64,000 bases of DNA, taken from the NCBI RefSeq assembly GCF_937468385.1, contig NZ_CALBWS010000026.1:1-64000 (forward strand), given 5' to 3'. Positions within the stretch are counted from its first letter, which is position 1, and each line of letters opens with the position of its first letter. The notes under the pieces were generated by a model. That model ran no database searches, was not told the DNA's origin, and saw nothing but the letters and a program-made list of their open reading frames with translations. Made by a program: the position numbers and the translations under genes. Source of the DNA: Neobacillus rhizosphaerae. GTDB lineage: Bacteria > Bacillota > Bacilli > Bacillales > Cytobacillaceae. Below, piece after piece: positions 1-9,039 of this stretch.

Positions 1-272
1 TACCCATTTCACTAGACGAAAGATGTGAAGTCTAGCTCTGCTCTCACCGCCTTTATTAGGTGACTACGGCTTGTTCTCTAAATTTATTTCCATGGTAGGG
101 TTGGGAGTTGAGGCTCATGATAGTTTTTTATTGGTTTAATTCTGTGAAAATAAGAGAAAATAATGTTTTGTATTGAATCAGGAAGTTAAAGTTCACTTTT
201 TAGAATAATAATATTAAGATGATAAAGGAGGGCATGCAGTAGAAATTGTTATGGTTGTTACGATTAAGATTA

Positions 273-302
273 TTGAACTTTTACAAGGTATTATCGTATA
301 GT
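273..302 (+). promoter_or_regulatory. Sigma-A type promoter of accB
   Basis: TTGAAC (273-278) and TATAGT (297-302) are separated by 18 bases, 45 bases ahead of the accB start. This is a reasonable sigma-A promoter read by eye. Confidence 0.55.
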
Positions 303-303
303 A

Positions 304-320
304 TTAGTAGTTAGTCCTAA
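304..320 (+). promoter_or_regulatory. FapR-like operator at the accB transcription start
   Basis: The 17-mer here is an imperfect palindrome (6 of 8 positions in each arm) beginning TTAGTA and ending CCTAA. It starts two bases after the proposed -10 box, where FapR operators commonly sit. It resembles the remembered FapR box (TTAGTACC, spacer, GTACTAA type). FapR represses lipid-synthesis genes until malonyl-CoA accumulates, so control of accBC would be logical. Similarity is from memory, not from a matrix score. Confidence 0.4.
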
Positions 321-346
321 TTAAAGTAGTACGAGGGGTGTTACTC

Positions 347-853
347 ATGTTAAAAGTACAAGAAATTCGAGAATTGATTAAATTGGTTGACCAGTCTAGT
401 ATTGATGAATTTGTTTATGAAATTGATGGTTCAAAAATTAAAATGAAGAAGAATGGTACAGTAACTGTTGCATCTATGCAGCCAATTACACCAACTACGG
501 CTCCTGCAGCTGTTCAAACAATTCCGGTTGCAGCTGTTACACCTGCCGCTCCTGCAGTGGAGGTAAAGCAGGAAGATCCAAAGGTTGAAACTCCAACCGA
601 AAGAGATACAACAAATTTACACAAGATTACTTCGCCAATGGTAGGGACTTTCTATGCATCTCCAACTCCAGATTCAGACGAATATGTCAAAGTAGGGTCA
701 AATGTATCGAAGGATTCCATTGTGTGTATCGTTGAAGCAATGAAATTATTTAACGAAATTGAAGCAGAAGTTAACGGAGAAATTGTTGAAGTACTTGTGA
801 AAAATGGACAATTAGTAGAATATGGACAGCCTTTATTTTTAGTAAAGCCTTAA
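347..853 (+). CDS. accB: Biotin carboxyl carrier protein of acetyl-CoA carboxylase
   Basis: AccB carries the biotin that shuttles carboxyl groups between biotin carboxylase (AccC) and the carboxyltransferase, making malonyl-CoA for fatty acid synthesis in the cytoplasm. The 168-aa product has a helical N-terminus, a Pro/Ala-rich flexible linker (about residues 48-88) and a C-terminal biotinyl domain with the EAMKLF signature; Lys133 is the expected biotinylation site. I start at ATG 347 rather than GTG 338 because GAGGGG at 333-338 is spaced 8 bases from it and the protein then begins MLKVQEI like its homologues. accC follows after 18 bases. Confidence 0.95.
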   Translation: MLKVQEIRELIKLVDQSSIDEFVYEIDGSKIKMKKNGTVTVASMQPITPTTAPAAVQTIPVAAVTPAAPAVEVKQEDPKVETPTERDTTNLHKITSPMVGTFYASPTPDSDEYVKVGSNVSKDSIVCIVEAMKLFNEIEAEVNGEIVEVLVKNGQLVEYGQPLFLVKP

Positions 854-871
854 GTTAGGAGCGATAACAGG

Positions 872-2227
872 ATGATAAAAAAACTGTTAATTGCAAACAG
901 AGGAGAAATTGCCGTAAGGATTATTCGTGCCTGCCGGGAAATGGGGATTGAATCAGTTGCCGTTTTCTCAGAAGCAGACCGTGAAGCTTTGCATGTACAG
1001 CTAGCGGATGAAGCCTACTGCATTGGGCCCACTTCATCAAAAGACAGTTATTTAAACGTGACAAATATTATTAGTGTAGCAAAACTAACTTCCAGTGATG
1101 CGATTCACCCGGGTTATGGATTTTTGGCAGAGAACGCCGATTTCGCTGAACTTTGCCGTGAATGCAATATTACATTTGTAGGTCCAAGCCCTGAAGCCAT
1201 CACAAAAATGGGAACAAAGGATATCGCCAGGGAAACAATGCGTGAAGCAGGAGTACCAATTGTTCCGGGATCAACGGGAATTATTAATGATATCGATGAG
1301 GCATTGGAACTGGTTGAAACCATTCACTATCCAGTTATAATTAAAGCAACTGCAGGCGGAGGCGGCAAAGGGATCCGCGTTGCCAAGAATGAACAGGAAT
1401 TAATAAAAGGAATCACGATTACCCAGCAGGAAGCTTTGACAGCCTTCGGGAATTCCGGTGTCTATATCGAAAAATATATCGAGGATTTCCGCCATGTTGA
1501 AATCCAGATTCTTGCTGACACATACGGTAACACCGTCCATTTAGGAGAAAGAGATTGCTCCATCCAGCGCAGACTGCAAAAACTGCTTGAAGAAACGCCT
1601 TCACCTGCCTTAGATGGAGAAATCCGTGAAGAAATGGGAAATGCAGCCGTAAAAGCTGCAAAAGCAGTTGCTTATTCAGGTGCCGGCACGGTAGAATTTA
1701 TATATGACTACCGCAATCGTCAATTTTATTTTATGGAAATGAACACGAGGATTCAGGTGGAGCATCCTGTAACAGAAATGGTCACTGGAATTGATCTTAT
1801 TAAGGAACAAATTAAAGTGGCAAGCGGTGAAAAGTTATCAGTAAATCAGCAGGATGTTACTTTTACAGGATGGGCAATCGAATGCAGAATCAATGCTGAA
1901 AATCCTGAAAAGAATTTTCTTCCATCAGCTGGGAAAATCAAAATGTACTTACCGCCTGGAGGTTTTGGAGTTCGGGTTGATTCAGCGGCATATCCAGGCT
2001 ATACCATTCCACCTTACTACGATTCTATGATTGCGAAAGTCATCGCATATGGCAACAGCAGGGAAGAGGCAATATCAAGAATGAAACGGGCATTAAGTGA
2101 ATTTGTCGTTGAGGGCGTTCATACAACCATCCCGTTCCATTTAAAACTGCTAGAACATGAAAAATTTGTAGAAGGCAGTTTTAATACAAAATTCCTGGAA
2201 TTGTACGATGTGATGAGGTCTATCTAA
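872..2227 (+). CDS. accC: Biotin carboxylase subunit of acetyl-CoA carboxylase
   Basis: AccC uses ATP and bicarbonate to carboxylate the biotin of AccB. The 451-aa protein has the usual length. It shows the N-terminal biotin-carboxylase domain ([14 protein letters not shown]), the ATP-grasp glycine loop GGGGKGIR near residue 165, the [15 protein letters not shown] catalytic segment near 290 and the C-terminal biotin-carboxylase domain. A TAGGAG ribosome site precedes the ATG. It is cotranscribed with accB and probably yqhY. As the only biotin carboxylase here, it could also serve the carboxyltransferase at 41687, which is inference. Confidence 0.96.
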   Translation: MIKKLLIANRGEIAVRIIRACREMGIESVAVFSEADREALHVQLADEAYCIGPTSSKDSYLNVTNIISVAKLTSSDAIHPGYGFLAENADFAELCRECNITFVGPSPEAITKMGTKDIARETMREAGVPIVPGSTGIINDIDEALELVETIHYPVIIKATAGGGGKGIRVAKNEQELIKGITITQQEALTAFGNSGVYIEKYIEDFRHVEIQILADTYGNTVHLGERDCSIQRRLQKLLEETPSPALDGEIREEMGNAAVKAAKAVAYSGAGTVEFIYDYRNRQFYFMEMNTRIQVEHPVTEMVTGIDLIKEQIKVASGEKLSVNQQDVTFTGWAIECRINAENPEKNFLPSAGKIKMYLPPGGFGVRVDSAAYPGYTIPPYYDSMIAKVIAYGNSREEAISRMKRALSEFVVEGVHTTIPFHLKLLEHEKFVEGSFNTKFLELYDVMRSI

Positions 2228-2246
2228 TATCTGGAGGTGAGCTCAG

Positions 2247-2654
2247 GTGAGCGAGTTTAGTATTTTGGAAATGGAACAAGGAAATAATGGGCATGGAAAA
2301 ATTGAAATTGCCCCTGAAGTGATTGAGGTAATAGCTGGCATTGCTGCTTCTGAGGTAGAAGGTGTAGCAAGTATGCGTGGCAATTTTGCTACAGGTGTTG
2401 TTGAACGGTTAGGGAAAAAAAATCACGGTAAAGGCGTTAAAGTCGAGCTGACGGAATCAGGGATAAAGGTTGATGTGTATTGTTTGATGAAGTTTGGCAT
2501 CTCCATTCCGACTGTTGCAGGGAAAATACAAGATAATATCCGTCAAGCCCTACTTAATATGACGGCTTTAGAAGCAGAAGAAGTAAATATTCACGTCGTT
2601 GGAATTCAATTTGAAACCCAAAAGATTGAACCAGAAATTGATTCAGAATTGTAA
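2247..2654 (+). CDS. yqhY: Asp23/Gls24 family protein YqhY
   Basis: A 135-aa Asp23/Gls24-family protein. The family hallmark is visible at the start: IEIAPEVIEVIAGIAASEVEGVASMRG, followed by a compact alpha/beta core and an acidic tail. In B. subtilis YqhY sits in the same place after accC and is linked to control of acetyl-CoA carboxylase activity; that role is family knowledge. The GTG start has GGAGGTGA upstream and lies 20 bases after accC, so it is the third gene of the operon. A terminator follows immediately. Confidence 0.92.
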   Translation: MSEFSILEMEQGNNGHGKIEIAPEVIEVIAGIAASEVEGVASMRGNFATGVVERLGKKNHGKGVKVELTESGIKVDVYCLMKFGISIPTVAGKIQDNIRQALLNMTALEAEEVNIHVVGIQFETQKIEPEIDSEL

Positions 2655-2658
2655 AAGG

Positions 2659-2690
2659 AAAAACCAAAGGAGCTAATCCTTTGGTTTTTC
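2659..2690 (+). terminator. Rho-independent terminator of accB-accC-yqhY
   Basis: A 13-bp stem (AAAAACCAAAGGA with TCCTTTGGTTTTT) around a 5-base loop, ending in a T run, starts four bases after the yqhY stop. Confidence 0.88.
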
Positions 2691-3035
2691 TATTTCAAAA
2701 AACAAAGTGAAATATTCAACCTTTCAGTGCGAATCCATTTTAGTTGTGCTATTATCTTTTTATGTGTAAGCTATCTTGATTATTTTAATACTATAGGATG
2801 GATGGAAAAGGGGCGGAGCGCCGCAAAAATGAATCAGTATATCCAATTGTAGTGAAAAATCCAGATTTAACCATGAAATAAGTGAACTTGGCTCTGCTCA
2901 CACCGTCTTTATCATGTAGGGTTTGGTCTTTGAATGAGTGTAGTTCCATGGTTAATGGCGGTGTGAAACGCCATATTTGTTTGTATAAAAAATAGACAAA
3001 AATTATTTAATATATCTAAAGGAGTTAACGGTATA
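2691..3035. other. Intergenic region before nusB
   Basis: 345 bases without a convincing gene. A 27-codon open stretch (ATG 2798 to TAA 2881, beginning MDGKGAERRK) has no good ribosome site. The second copy of the structured element seen before accB occupies about 2868-2966. No clear sigma-A promoter could be assigned by eye. Confidence 0.6.
2868..2966 (+). repeat. Structured intergenic element, second copy (first copy about 31-100)
   Basis: GCTCTGCTC at 2891 and TTCCATGGT at 2944 occur in the same order and exactly 53 bases apart as at 35 and 88 upstream of accB. The 25 bases from the first block match at 21 positions. In this copy TTAACCATG (2870) pairs with CATGGTTAA (2948), and CACACCG (2899) with CGGTGTG (2958). 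The pairs interleave, as in a pseudoknot. Function is unknown; it lies ahead of nusB. Confidence 0.45.
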
Positions 3036-3434
3036 ATGAAAAGAAGAACAGCAAGGGAAAAAGCATTACAAGCACTGTTCCAAATCGACGTAAGTAACAG
3101 TGAACCATCATCCGCAATTGAACATGTTTTGGAAGGGGAGGCAGGTGACGAATATCTCACAAAACTCGTTTTAGGTGTTGTTGAGCAAAAAGCCGAAATC
3201 GACAAATTGATTATCGAAAACCTTGAAAAATGGACAATCGATCGGTTAGCAACGGTTGACCGAAACTTATTAAGAATTGCTGTATATGAATTGAAATTCT
3301 TCCGAACTGAAGTTCCGGAAAACGTTATTTTAGATGAAGCCATAGAGATAGCTAAAATTTACGGAGATGACCAGTCAAGCAAGTTTATTAATGGTGTTCT
3401 TTCAAAGGTGAAACAAAAGCTTCTTAACGACTAA
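3036..3434 (+). CDS. nusB: Transcription antitermination protein NusB
   Basis: NusB binds boxA RNA with NusE (S10) and promotes antitermination of rRNA transcription. The 132-aa protein matches the family in length and begins with the typical MKRRTAREKALQALFQIDVS. The C-terminal half keeps IDRLATVDRNLLRIAVYEL and the conserved DEAIEIAKIYGDDQSSKFINGVL segment. Ribosome site AAAGGAG precedes the ATG. folD follows 37 bases after the stop, as in B. subtilis. Confidence 0.96.
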   Translation: MKRRTAREKALQALFQIDVSNSEPSSAIEHVLEGEAGDEYLTKLVLGVVEQKAEIDKLIIENLEKWTIDRLATVDRNLLRIAVYELKFFRTEVPENVILDEAIEIAKIYGDDQSSKFINGVLSKVKQKLLND

Positions 3435-3471
3435 TTGATTGTGTACTCTCAAACAAAGGGGAGAAATGACA

Positions 3472-4329
3472 GTGACTGCTCAAATTATTAATGGAAAAGA
3501 AATTGCCGCGAAAAAAAGAATAGAAATTGCTGAAAAAGTGGCTGCTCTAAAAAGTCAGGGAGTAACCCCAGGGTTAGCCGTCATTCTTGTTGGGAATAAC
3601 CACGCTTCTCGGACATATGTAACAAGTAAAGAAAAAGCATGTCAAGAACTGGGGATGAACTCTTTATTAATTGAAATGTCAGAGGATATTCAAGAGGAGG
3701 AATTGCTTGCCAAAATTGAAGAACTAAATGAAGACTCTACGATCCACGGTATTTTGGTTCAACTACCAATTCCAAAACATATTGATGAAAGTAAGGTAAT
3801 AGAAACGATTTCCCCGTTAAAGGATGTCGATGGCTTCCATCCGATTAATATCGGCAGGATGATGACCGGACAGAATGCTTTCTTACCATGCACACCTTAT
3901 GGAATTATGGTGCTACTAGAGGAAACAGGGATAGCTATTGCTGGAAAAAATGTCGTCGTAGTAGGAAGAAGTAATATTGTGGGTAAGCCGGTGGGACAAT
4001 TATTTCTTAATCAGCATGCAACCGTAACCTATTGTCATTCCAAAACTAAAGATTTAAAGCTACATACAAAGCAAGCAGATATTCTTGTTGCCGCTGTTGG
4101 TATTCCAAACTTTATCAAAGCTGAACATGTAAAAGAGGGCGCTGTGGTCATTGATGTAGGCATTAACCGTAATGAAGCAGGTAAGCTTTGTGGTGATGTT
4201 GCTTTTGATGAGGTGAGTGAAAAAGCTGGATATATCACCCCAGTACCCAAGGGAGTAGGACCGATGACGATAACGATGCTCATGTATAATACCTTAAAAT
4301 CAGCAGCTGAAACAATCAATCGTTACTAG
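3472..4329 (+). CDS. folD: Bifunctional methylenetetrahydrofolate dehydrogenase/cyclohydrolase
   Basis: FolD interconverts 5,10-methylene-, methenyl- and 10-formyl-tetrahydrofolate using NADP. The 285-aa product shows [12 protein letters not shown], the substrate-site [14 protein letters not shown] and PCTPYGI, and the Rossmann segment [18 protein letters not shown] start at GTG 3472 because GGGGAG (3458-3463) is 8 bases away and the product then begins [10 protein letters not shown], matching homologues. ATG 3466, or GTG 3439 as a longer form, cannot be excluded. It is likely transcribed with nusB. Confidence 0.93.
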   Translation: MTAQIINGKEIAAKKRIEIAEKVAALKSQGVTPGLAVILVGNNHASRTYVTSKEKACQELGMNSLLIEMSEDIQEEELLAKIEELNEDSTIHGILVQLPIPKHIDESKVIETISPLKDVDGFHPINIGRMMTGQNAFLPCTPYGIMVLLEETGIAIAGKNVVVVGRSNIVGKPVGQLFLNQHATVTYCHSKTKDLKLHTKQADILVAAVGIPNFIKAEHVKEGAVVIDVGINRNEAGKLCGDVAFDEVSEKAGYITPVPKGVGPMTITMLMYNTLKSAAETINRY

Positions 4330-4338
4330 AGGATGAAG

Positions 4339-4434
4339 AATTGTCCTTATCTTTTATTGATTTAGGTACCTTTCTATTTAAGTTGATTTTTCGGACAAAA
4401 AGAAGGACTAAATAGATAATGGATAAGGGCAATT
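4339..4434 (+). promoter_or_regulatory. Long nested inverted repeat between folD and xseA
   Basis: The outer arms AATTGTCCTTATC (4339-4351) and GATAAGGGCAATT (4422-4434) pair at 12 of 13 positions. Inside them TCTATTTA (4373-4380) pairs perfectly with TAAATAGA (4409-4416). TTTATTC follows. It could be a terminator of nusB-folD or an RNA stabiliser; the U run is short. Confidence 0.5.
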
Positions 4435-4464
4435 TTATTCTTTAGATTGAAAAAGGAGCCAGCT

Positions 4465-5823
4465 ATGCAGGAACAAAGATATTTATCTGTAAATGCGCTA
4501 ACCAAATACATAAAAAGAAAATTTGATGCCGATCCTCATTTACGGGATGTGCATGTAAGAGGAGAAATATCAAATTTCAAACAACATTCGAGTGGACATA
4601 TGTACTTTACCTTAAAGGATGAAAAGGCCCGCATTCTTGCAGTGATGTTTGCCGGCCAGTCGCGTTACATGAAATTTACACCGGAAAACGGTATGAAAGT
4701 GATTGTAAAAGGCGATATTAGCGTTTACGAACCAAGTGGGCAATATCAAATCTATATAAGAGAAATGCAACCTGACGGCATTGGAGAGTTATTTCTTGCC
4801 TATGAACAATTAAAACAAAAACTTGAATTAGAAGGTTTATTCGCGCTTGAAACGAAAAAAGCGATTCCGATGTACCCGACAACCATTGGCGTAATTACAT
4901 CACCAACCGGTGCAGCCATACGGGATGTGATTACTACTATTAAACGACGTTATCCAATTGCTTCAATTCTTGTTATCCCTGCCCTTGTCCAAGGTGAAAA
5001 CGCAGCACCCTCTATTGCAAAGGCAATTGAAAAAGCAAACAATATAAGGGAAATTGATGTTTTAATCGTCGGACGTGGGGGAGGTTCGATTGAAGAGTTA
5101 TGGGCCTTCAATGAGGAAAGGGTTGCTCGGGCAATTTTTTCCTCCAGGATTCCAATTATTTCAGCCGTTGGTCATGAAACAGATTTTACAATTGCTGATT
5201 TTGTTGCTGATCTAAGGGCACCGACTCCGACAGGTGCTGCTGAACTCGCAGTTCCGCATATTGAGGAATTAATGGACCGGGTTTTACAGCGACAGGCTCG
5301 TCTTCTAAGAGTCATGCAAGAAAAATTCCGGTTTGAAAAAGAACGGTTAAACCGGGTACAAAAATCATATGCCTTTCGCTATCCACATCGTCTATATGAA
5401 CAAAAGCTCGAGCATGTTGATAAATTAACAGAACGGCTTGTCCGTGGCACGTCCCGGTTATCGTTAATAAAAAAAGGGCAGCATGAAATTCTTTATAAAC
5501 GATTGCAGCGGAACCACCCAAGAGCAGCATTACTTGAGGCTAGAAACCATTTCGAACGTACACAAAAAGAATTGAACCGCTTCATGGTTCAAATTTTTAC
5601 TAAAAAACAAACTGATTTCAATCATGTCCTATCAACCTTACAGGCATTAAGCCCGTTGAAAATAATGGAACGGGGCTATAGTTTGGCTTATACAGAGGAT
5701 AATCACCTTGTAAAAACTGTGAAACAAGTAAAAGTAAATGAGCAGGTTCAGATTAAATTATCAGATGGAAGCCTTTACTGTAATGTGGAGAATATAAAGG
5801 AGAGCGGAAAAAGTGACGAATGA
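4465..5823 (+). CDS. xseA: Exodeoxyribonuclease VII large subunit
   Basis: XseA with XseB forms exonuclease VII, which degrades single-stranded DNA. The 452-aa protein has an N-terminal OB fold (about 10-105, including [18 protein letters not shown]), the catalytic domain with [14 protein letters not shown] and [26 protein letters not shown] and PTPTGAAE motifs, then a long helical region (about 265-400) and a C-terminal ERGYSLAY segment. ATG 4465 is chosen because AAAAGGAG lies 6 bases upstream and homologues start here; an upstream TTG 4447 is not needed. xseB overlaps its end. Confidence 0.95.
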   Translation: MQEQRYLSVNALTKYIKRKFDADPHLRDVHVRGEISNFKQHSSGHMYFTLKDEKARILAVMFAGQSRYMKFTPENGMKVIVKGDISVYEPSGQYQIYIREMQPDGIGELFLAYEQLKQKLELEGLFALETKKAIPMYPTTIGVITSPTGAAIRDVITTIKRRYPIASILVIPALVQGENAAPSIAKAIEKANNIREIDVLIVGRGGGSIEELWAFNEERVARAIFSSRIPIISAVGHETDFTIADFVADLRAPTPTGAAELAVPHIEELMDRVLQRQARLLRVMQEKFRFEKERLNRVQKSYAFRYPHRLYEQKLEHVDKLTERLVRGTSRLSLIKKGQHEILYKRLQRNHPRAALLEARNHFERTQKELNRFMVQIFTKKQTDFNHVLSTLQALSPLKIMERGYSLAYTEDNHLVKTVKQVKVNEQVQIKLSDGSLYCNVENIKESGKSDE

Positions 5824-6046
5824 AAAAAAATTATCCTTTGAAGAGGCTATGACAAAGCTGGAACAAATTGTCGATAAGCTTGAAGAGGGAGATGTCCCCT
5901 TAGAAGAAGCGATTACATTTTATAAAGAAGGTATGGAGTTATCAAAGCTTTGTCATGAAAAATTGAAAAGTGTAGAAGAACAACTTACTCAAATCATAAC
6001 GGAGGATGGTCGTTCGGAGAACTTTTCCGTTGAAGAGGAGGAATAA
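5813..6046 (+). CDS. xseB: Exodeoxyribonuclease VII small subunit
   Basis: A 77-aa two-helix protein that packs on XseA. It shows the family pattern [39 protein letters not shown] and an acidic tail. The GTG start overlaps the xseA end by 11 bases, with AAGGAG upstream, consistent with translational coupling and fixed subunit ratio. ispA begins 3 bases after the stop. Confidence 0.95.
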   Translation: MTNEKKLSFEEAMTKLEQIVDKLEEGDVPLEEAITFYKEGMELSKLCHEKLKSVEEQLTQIITEDGRSENFSVEEEE

Positions 6047-6049
6047 GTC

Positions 6050-6943
6050 TTGAAACCCAGGTTACTAGACCCATTTGCACAAGAATATAAACAGCTGCTG
6101 GATACGGAGCTTCGTACACTGGTTGAAAAGCTTAACGCCCCTCCAATTATTAAAGAATCGATGATCTATTCTCTTGAAGCAGGGGGAAAGAGAATTCGCC
6201 CACTTTTATTATTTGCAACCTTGGACGCGTTCGGAATAGACCCTCACAGAGGGCTGCCAGCTGCCGCTGCAATCGAGATGATTCATACCTATTCCTTAAT
6301 CCATGATGATTTACCTAGTATGGATAATGACGATTTAAGGAGAGGAAAGCCTACCAATCATAAAGTATTTGGTGACGCGATTGCCATATTAGCTGGTGAT
6401 GCTTTATTAACTTATAGTTTTGAAGTTATTGGTAAAATTTCCGCTGAATTTGCTTCACCTGATGCATTGATTAAGTTAATTATTGAAATGGCAAAAGCGG
6501 CTGGAACTGAAGGTATGGTCGGCGGCCAAGTGGCTGATATGGAAGGGGAAGGGAAGTCACTAACCCTTCAAGAGCTTGAGTATATCCATATTCATAAAAC
6601 AGGTAAGCTGCTACGGTTTAGTGTGGTAGCAGGGGCGATTTTGGCGGGAGCAAGTCAAAGCCAATTAGATAACCTTTCAGCCTTTGCACATCACCTTGGA
6701 CTTGCTTTTCAAATCCAGGATGATATTCTGGATTTAGTTGGTAATCAACAATTAATTGGAAAGCCAGTTGGCAGTGATACAGCAAATCTTAAAAGTACGT
6801 ATCCCCAATTGTTATCATTAGAAGGTGCCAAAGACGCTTTACAAAGGCAAATAAACCTGTCAACCGAATATCTGAGAGAGACAGGCTTGAATACAAACCT
6901 CCTTGAGGAAATAACGGATTTAGTTGCTACAAGAGACCACTAA
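6050..6943 (+). CDS. ispA: Farnesyl diphosphate synthase (geranyltranstransferase)
   Basis: IspA condenses isopentenyl diphosphate with dimethylallyl and geranyl diphosphate to make farnesyl diphosphate. The 297-aa protein has EAGGKRIRPLL near residue 45, the first aspartate-rich motif HDDLPSMDNDDLRRG near 85 and the second QIQDDILD near 225. The TTG start follows GAGGAGG closely and lies 3 bases after xseB, so the genes are one operon. dxs, which supplies the precursor pathway, comes next under its own promoter. Confidence 0.95.
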   Translation: MKPRLLDPFAQEYKQLLDTELRTLVEKLNAPPIIKESMIYSLEAGGKRIRPLLLFATLDAFGIDPHRGLPAAAAIEMIHTYSLIHDDLPSMDNDDLRRGKPTNHKVFGDAIAILAGDALLTYSFEVIGKISAEFASPDALIKLIIEMAKAAGTEGMVGGQVADMEGEGKSLTLQELEYIHIHKTGKLLRFSVVAGAILAGASQSQLDNLSAFAHHLGLAFQIQDDILDLVGNQQLIGKPVGSDTANLKSTYPQLLSLEGAKDALQRQINLSTEYLRETGLNTNLLEEITDLVATRDH

Positions 6944-6954
6944 AATAGGGGTAT

Positions 6955-6983
6955 TTGAGGCAATGAAATAAGTGTGTTATAAT
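6955..6983 (+). promoter_or_regulatory. Sigma-A promoter of dxs
   Basis: TTGAGG (6955-6960) and a perfect TATAAT (6978-6983) lie 17 bases apart just after ispA. A small hairpin CAATGT/ACATTG follows at about 6990-7006 in the predicted leader. Confidence 0.75.
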
Positions 6984-7050
6984 TGTTTTCAATGTAGAAA
7001 ACATTGTCAATGCCGTTATCACTATCGTGTTAGCGGCTATTTTTTCAAAA

Positions 7051-7084
7051 AGAAAAGCGGAATCGCCTTGCTCGAGAAGGCAAG
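7051..7084 (+). repeat. Dispersed intergenic repeat, copy A (short form)
   Basis: The block AAAAGCGGAATCGCCTTG with flanking GC-rich bases is the 5-prime part of the repeat family seen also at 24812, 29567, 43297, 48815, 52023 and 57720. It lies in the dxs leader and creates an apparent N-terminal extension of the dxs frame. Confidence 0.6.
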
Positions 7085-7140
7085 CCAATTATCGAAGTTC
7101 TAGAGTAGAAAGAAAAAGTATGAAAGTGAGTGGTCCATAT

Positions 7141-9036
7141 ATGGATCTGTTATCAATAAAAGACCCGTCCTTTTTAAAAGGAATGTCGAATAAAGAACTA
7201 GAGGCTTTGGGTCAAGATATTCGCCAATTCTTGATTGAAAAGCTGTCTGTAACCGGAGGCCATATTGGACCGAATTTAGGAGTTGTCGAATTAACCATTG
7301 CTTTACATAAATGTTTTGACAGTCCAAAGGATAAAATTATTTGGGATGTCGGTCATCAATCCTATGTTCATAAAATCTTAACCGGCAGAGCTAGTGAATT
7401 TGATACCTTAAGGCAGTTCAAAGGCTTGTGTGGTTTTCCAAAACGAATTGAAAGCGAGCATGATGTTTGGGAGACGGGGCACAGTTCTACCTCGCTATCT
7501 GCTGCAATGGGAATGGCTATTGCTCGGGATTTAAAAAAGGAAAAATCCTTTGTTGTACCGGTTATTGGAGATGGTGCATTAACGGGCGGGATGGCATTAG
7601 AAGCACTAAATCATATTGGGCATGAGAAAAAAGACATGATTGTGATTTTAAATGATAATGAAATGTCGATTGCTCCAAATGTTGGTGCGTTACATAATAT
7701 TCTCGGCCAATTGCGGACAGCTGGAAAATATCAATGGGTGAAAGATGAACTCGAAATGTTATTGAAAAAGGTGCCTGCTGTTGGCGGTAAACTTGCGGCC
7801 ACTGCGGAACGTGTAAAGGACAGCTTGAAATATTTATTTGTTTCCGGTATGTTTTTTGAGGAACTTGGGTTCACTTATTTAGGCCCGATTGATGGCCATA
7901 ATTTTGACAATTTATTTGAGAGCTTAAGCTATGCTAAAAAAACAGAGGGTCCAGTTCTCCTTCATGTTATTACGAAGAAGGGTAAAGGCTATCAACCGGC
8001 AGAAAGTGATAAAACTGGGACATGGCATGGAACAGGTCCTTATAAGATGGACACTGGTGATTTTGTAAAACCCAATAAAAAGCAGCCACCTGCATGGAGT
8101 AGCTTAGTCAGCGAAACCGTTCGCAAACTTGCACGCAGCGATGAAAGAATAGTGGCGATTACTCCCGCGATGCCTGTTGGATCGAAGCTTGAGGGTTTTG
8201 CCAGTGAGTTTCCTGAGCGAATGTATGATGTCGGGATTGCTGAACAGCATGCGGCGACAGTTGCGGCAGGATTAGCGACACAGAATATGAAGCCTTTTTT
8301 AGCGATTTATTCAACTTTTTTACAACGGGCCTATGATCAGGTTGTTCATGATATTTGCCGGCAGAATTTAAATGTTTTTATTGGAATCGACCGGGCCGGT
8401 TTAGTTGGTGCAGATGGTGAGACACATCAGGGTGTATTCGATATTGCCTTTTTAAGGCATGTTCCTAATATCGTCATAATGATGCCTAAGGATGAAAATG
8501 AAGGGCAGCATATGGTATATACGGCCGTAAATTATGATGATGGTCCAATTGCGATGAGATTTCCTCGTGGTAATGGAGTCGGTGTACCAATGGATACGGA
8601 ATTTCACACCATTCCAATCGGTACATGGGAGGTAATAAAAGAGGGCGATGACGCGGCGATTTTAACCTTTGGTACGACAATTCCGATGGCGATGGATGCA
8701 GCAATGCTACTGGAAAAGCAAGGAATTTCCGTAAAGGTTGTGAATGCTCGGTTTATCAAGCCTTTGGATGAAAAAATGCTAACTGGTCTGCTAGATAAAA
8801 ATATTCCTCTCCTCACGATTGAAGAAGCTGTGTTACAGGGTGGGTTTGGTAGTGCAATTCTTGAATATGCTCATTCCCAAGGATATTACCATGCTCAAAT
8901 TGACAGACTTGGCATCCCTGATCAGTTTATTGAACATGGAGATGTTGGCTCACTTCTTGAAGAGATTGGGTTAACGACTGAAGGAATAATCAAACGAATT
9001 TCAACACTGGCAAGGAAAAAACAACAAAGGGCTTAA
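7141..9036 (+). CDS. dxs: 1-deoxy-D-xylulose-5-phosphate synthase
   Basis: Dxs is the thiamine-diphosphate enzyme that joins pyruvate and glyceraldehyde 3-phosphate, the first step of the MEP isoprenoid pathway. The 631-aa protein has [15 protein letters not shown]-like (here [10 protein letters not shown]) near residue 38, [18 protein letters not shown] near 150, the pyrimidine-domain [17 protein letters not shown] and [15 protein letters not shown]. The frame is open back to 7027, but family members begin MDLLSI, which is ATG 7141. The ribosome site is weak, and ATG 7120 remains an alternative. yqxC follows after 3 bases. Confidence 0.93.
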   Translation: MDLLSIKDPSFLKGMSNKELEALGQDIRQFLIEKLSVTGGHIGPNLGVVELTIALHKCFDSPKDKIIWDVGHQSYVHKILTGRASEFDTLRQFKGLCGFPKRIESEHDVWETGHSSTSLSAAMGMAIARDLKKEKSFVVPVIGDGALTGGMALEALNHIGHEKKDMIVILNDNEMSIAPNVGALHNILGQLRTAGKYQWVKDELEMLLKKVPAVGGKLAATAERVKDSLKYLFVSGMFFEELGFTYLGPIDGHNFDNLFESLSYAKKTEGPVLLHVITKKGKGYQPAESDKTGTWHGTGPYKMDTGDFVKPNKKQPPAWSSLVSETVRKLARSDERIVAITPAMPVGSKLEGFASEFPERMYDVGIAEQHAATVAAGLATQNMKPFLAIYSTFLQRAYDQVVHDICRQNLNVFIGIDRAGLVGADGETHQGVFDIAFLRHVPNIVIMMPKDENEGQHMVYTAVNYDDGPIAMRFPRGNGVGVPMDTEFHTIPIGTWEVIKEGDDAAILTFGTTIPMAMDAAMLLEKQGISVKVVNARFIKPLDEKMLTGLLDKNIPLLTIEEAVLQGGFGSAILEYAHSQGYYHAQIDRLGIPDQFIEHGDVGSLLEEIGLTTEGIIKRISTLARKKQQRA

Positions 9037-9039
9037 AAA

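Larger units (their letters stand above)
1..346. other. Leader/intergenic region upstream of accB
   Basis: No gene is visible. Positions 13-36 form a small inverted repeat (CTAGAC/GTCTAG). Positions 35-97 share a block arrangement with the region before nusB (see 2868-2966). A sigma-A promoter and a FapR-like operator lie at its end. In B. subtilis this space separates the spoIIIA operon from accB; the end of that operon is not in the window. Confidence 0.7.

Noticed and set aside
2820-2840. GGGGCGGAGCGCCGC as another dispersed-repeat copy
   Set aside because: Only a short GC-rich resemblance; the GAGCTGGACA end is missing.
2798-2881. 27-codon frame before nusB as a small gene
   Set aside because: No ribosome site and no recognisable features; overlaps the structured element.
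7027-7140. N-terminal extension of Dxs
   Set aside because: The extension is encoded by leader and a dispersed repeat; family members start at the residue encoded from 7141.
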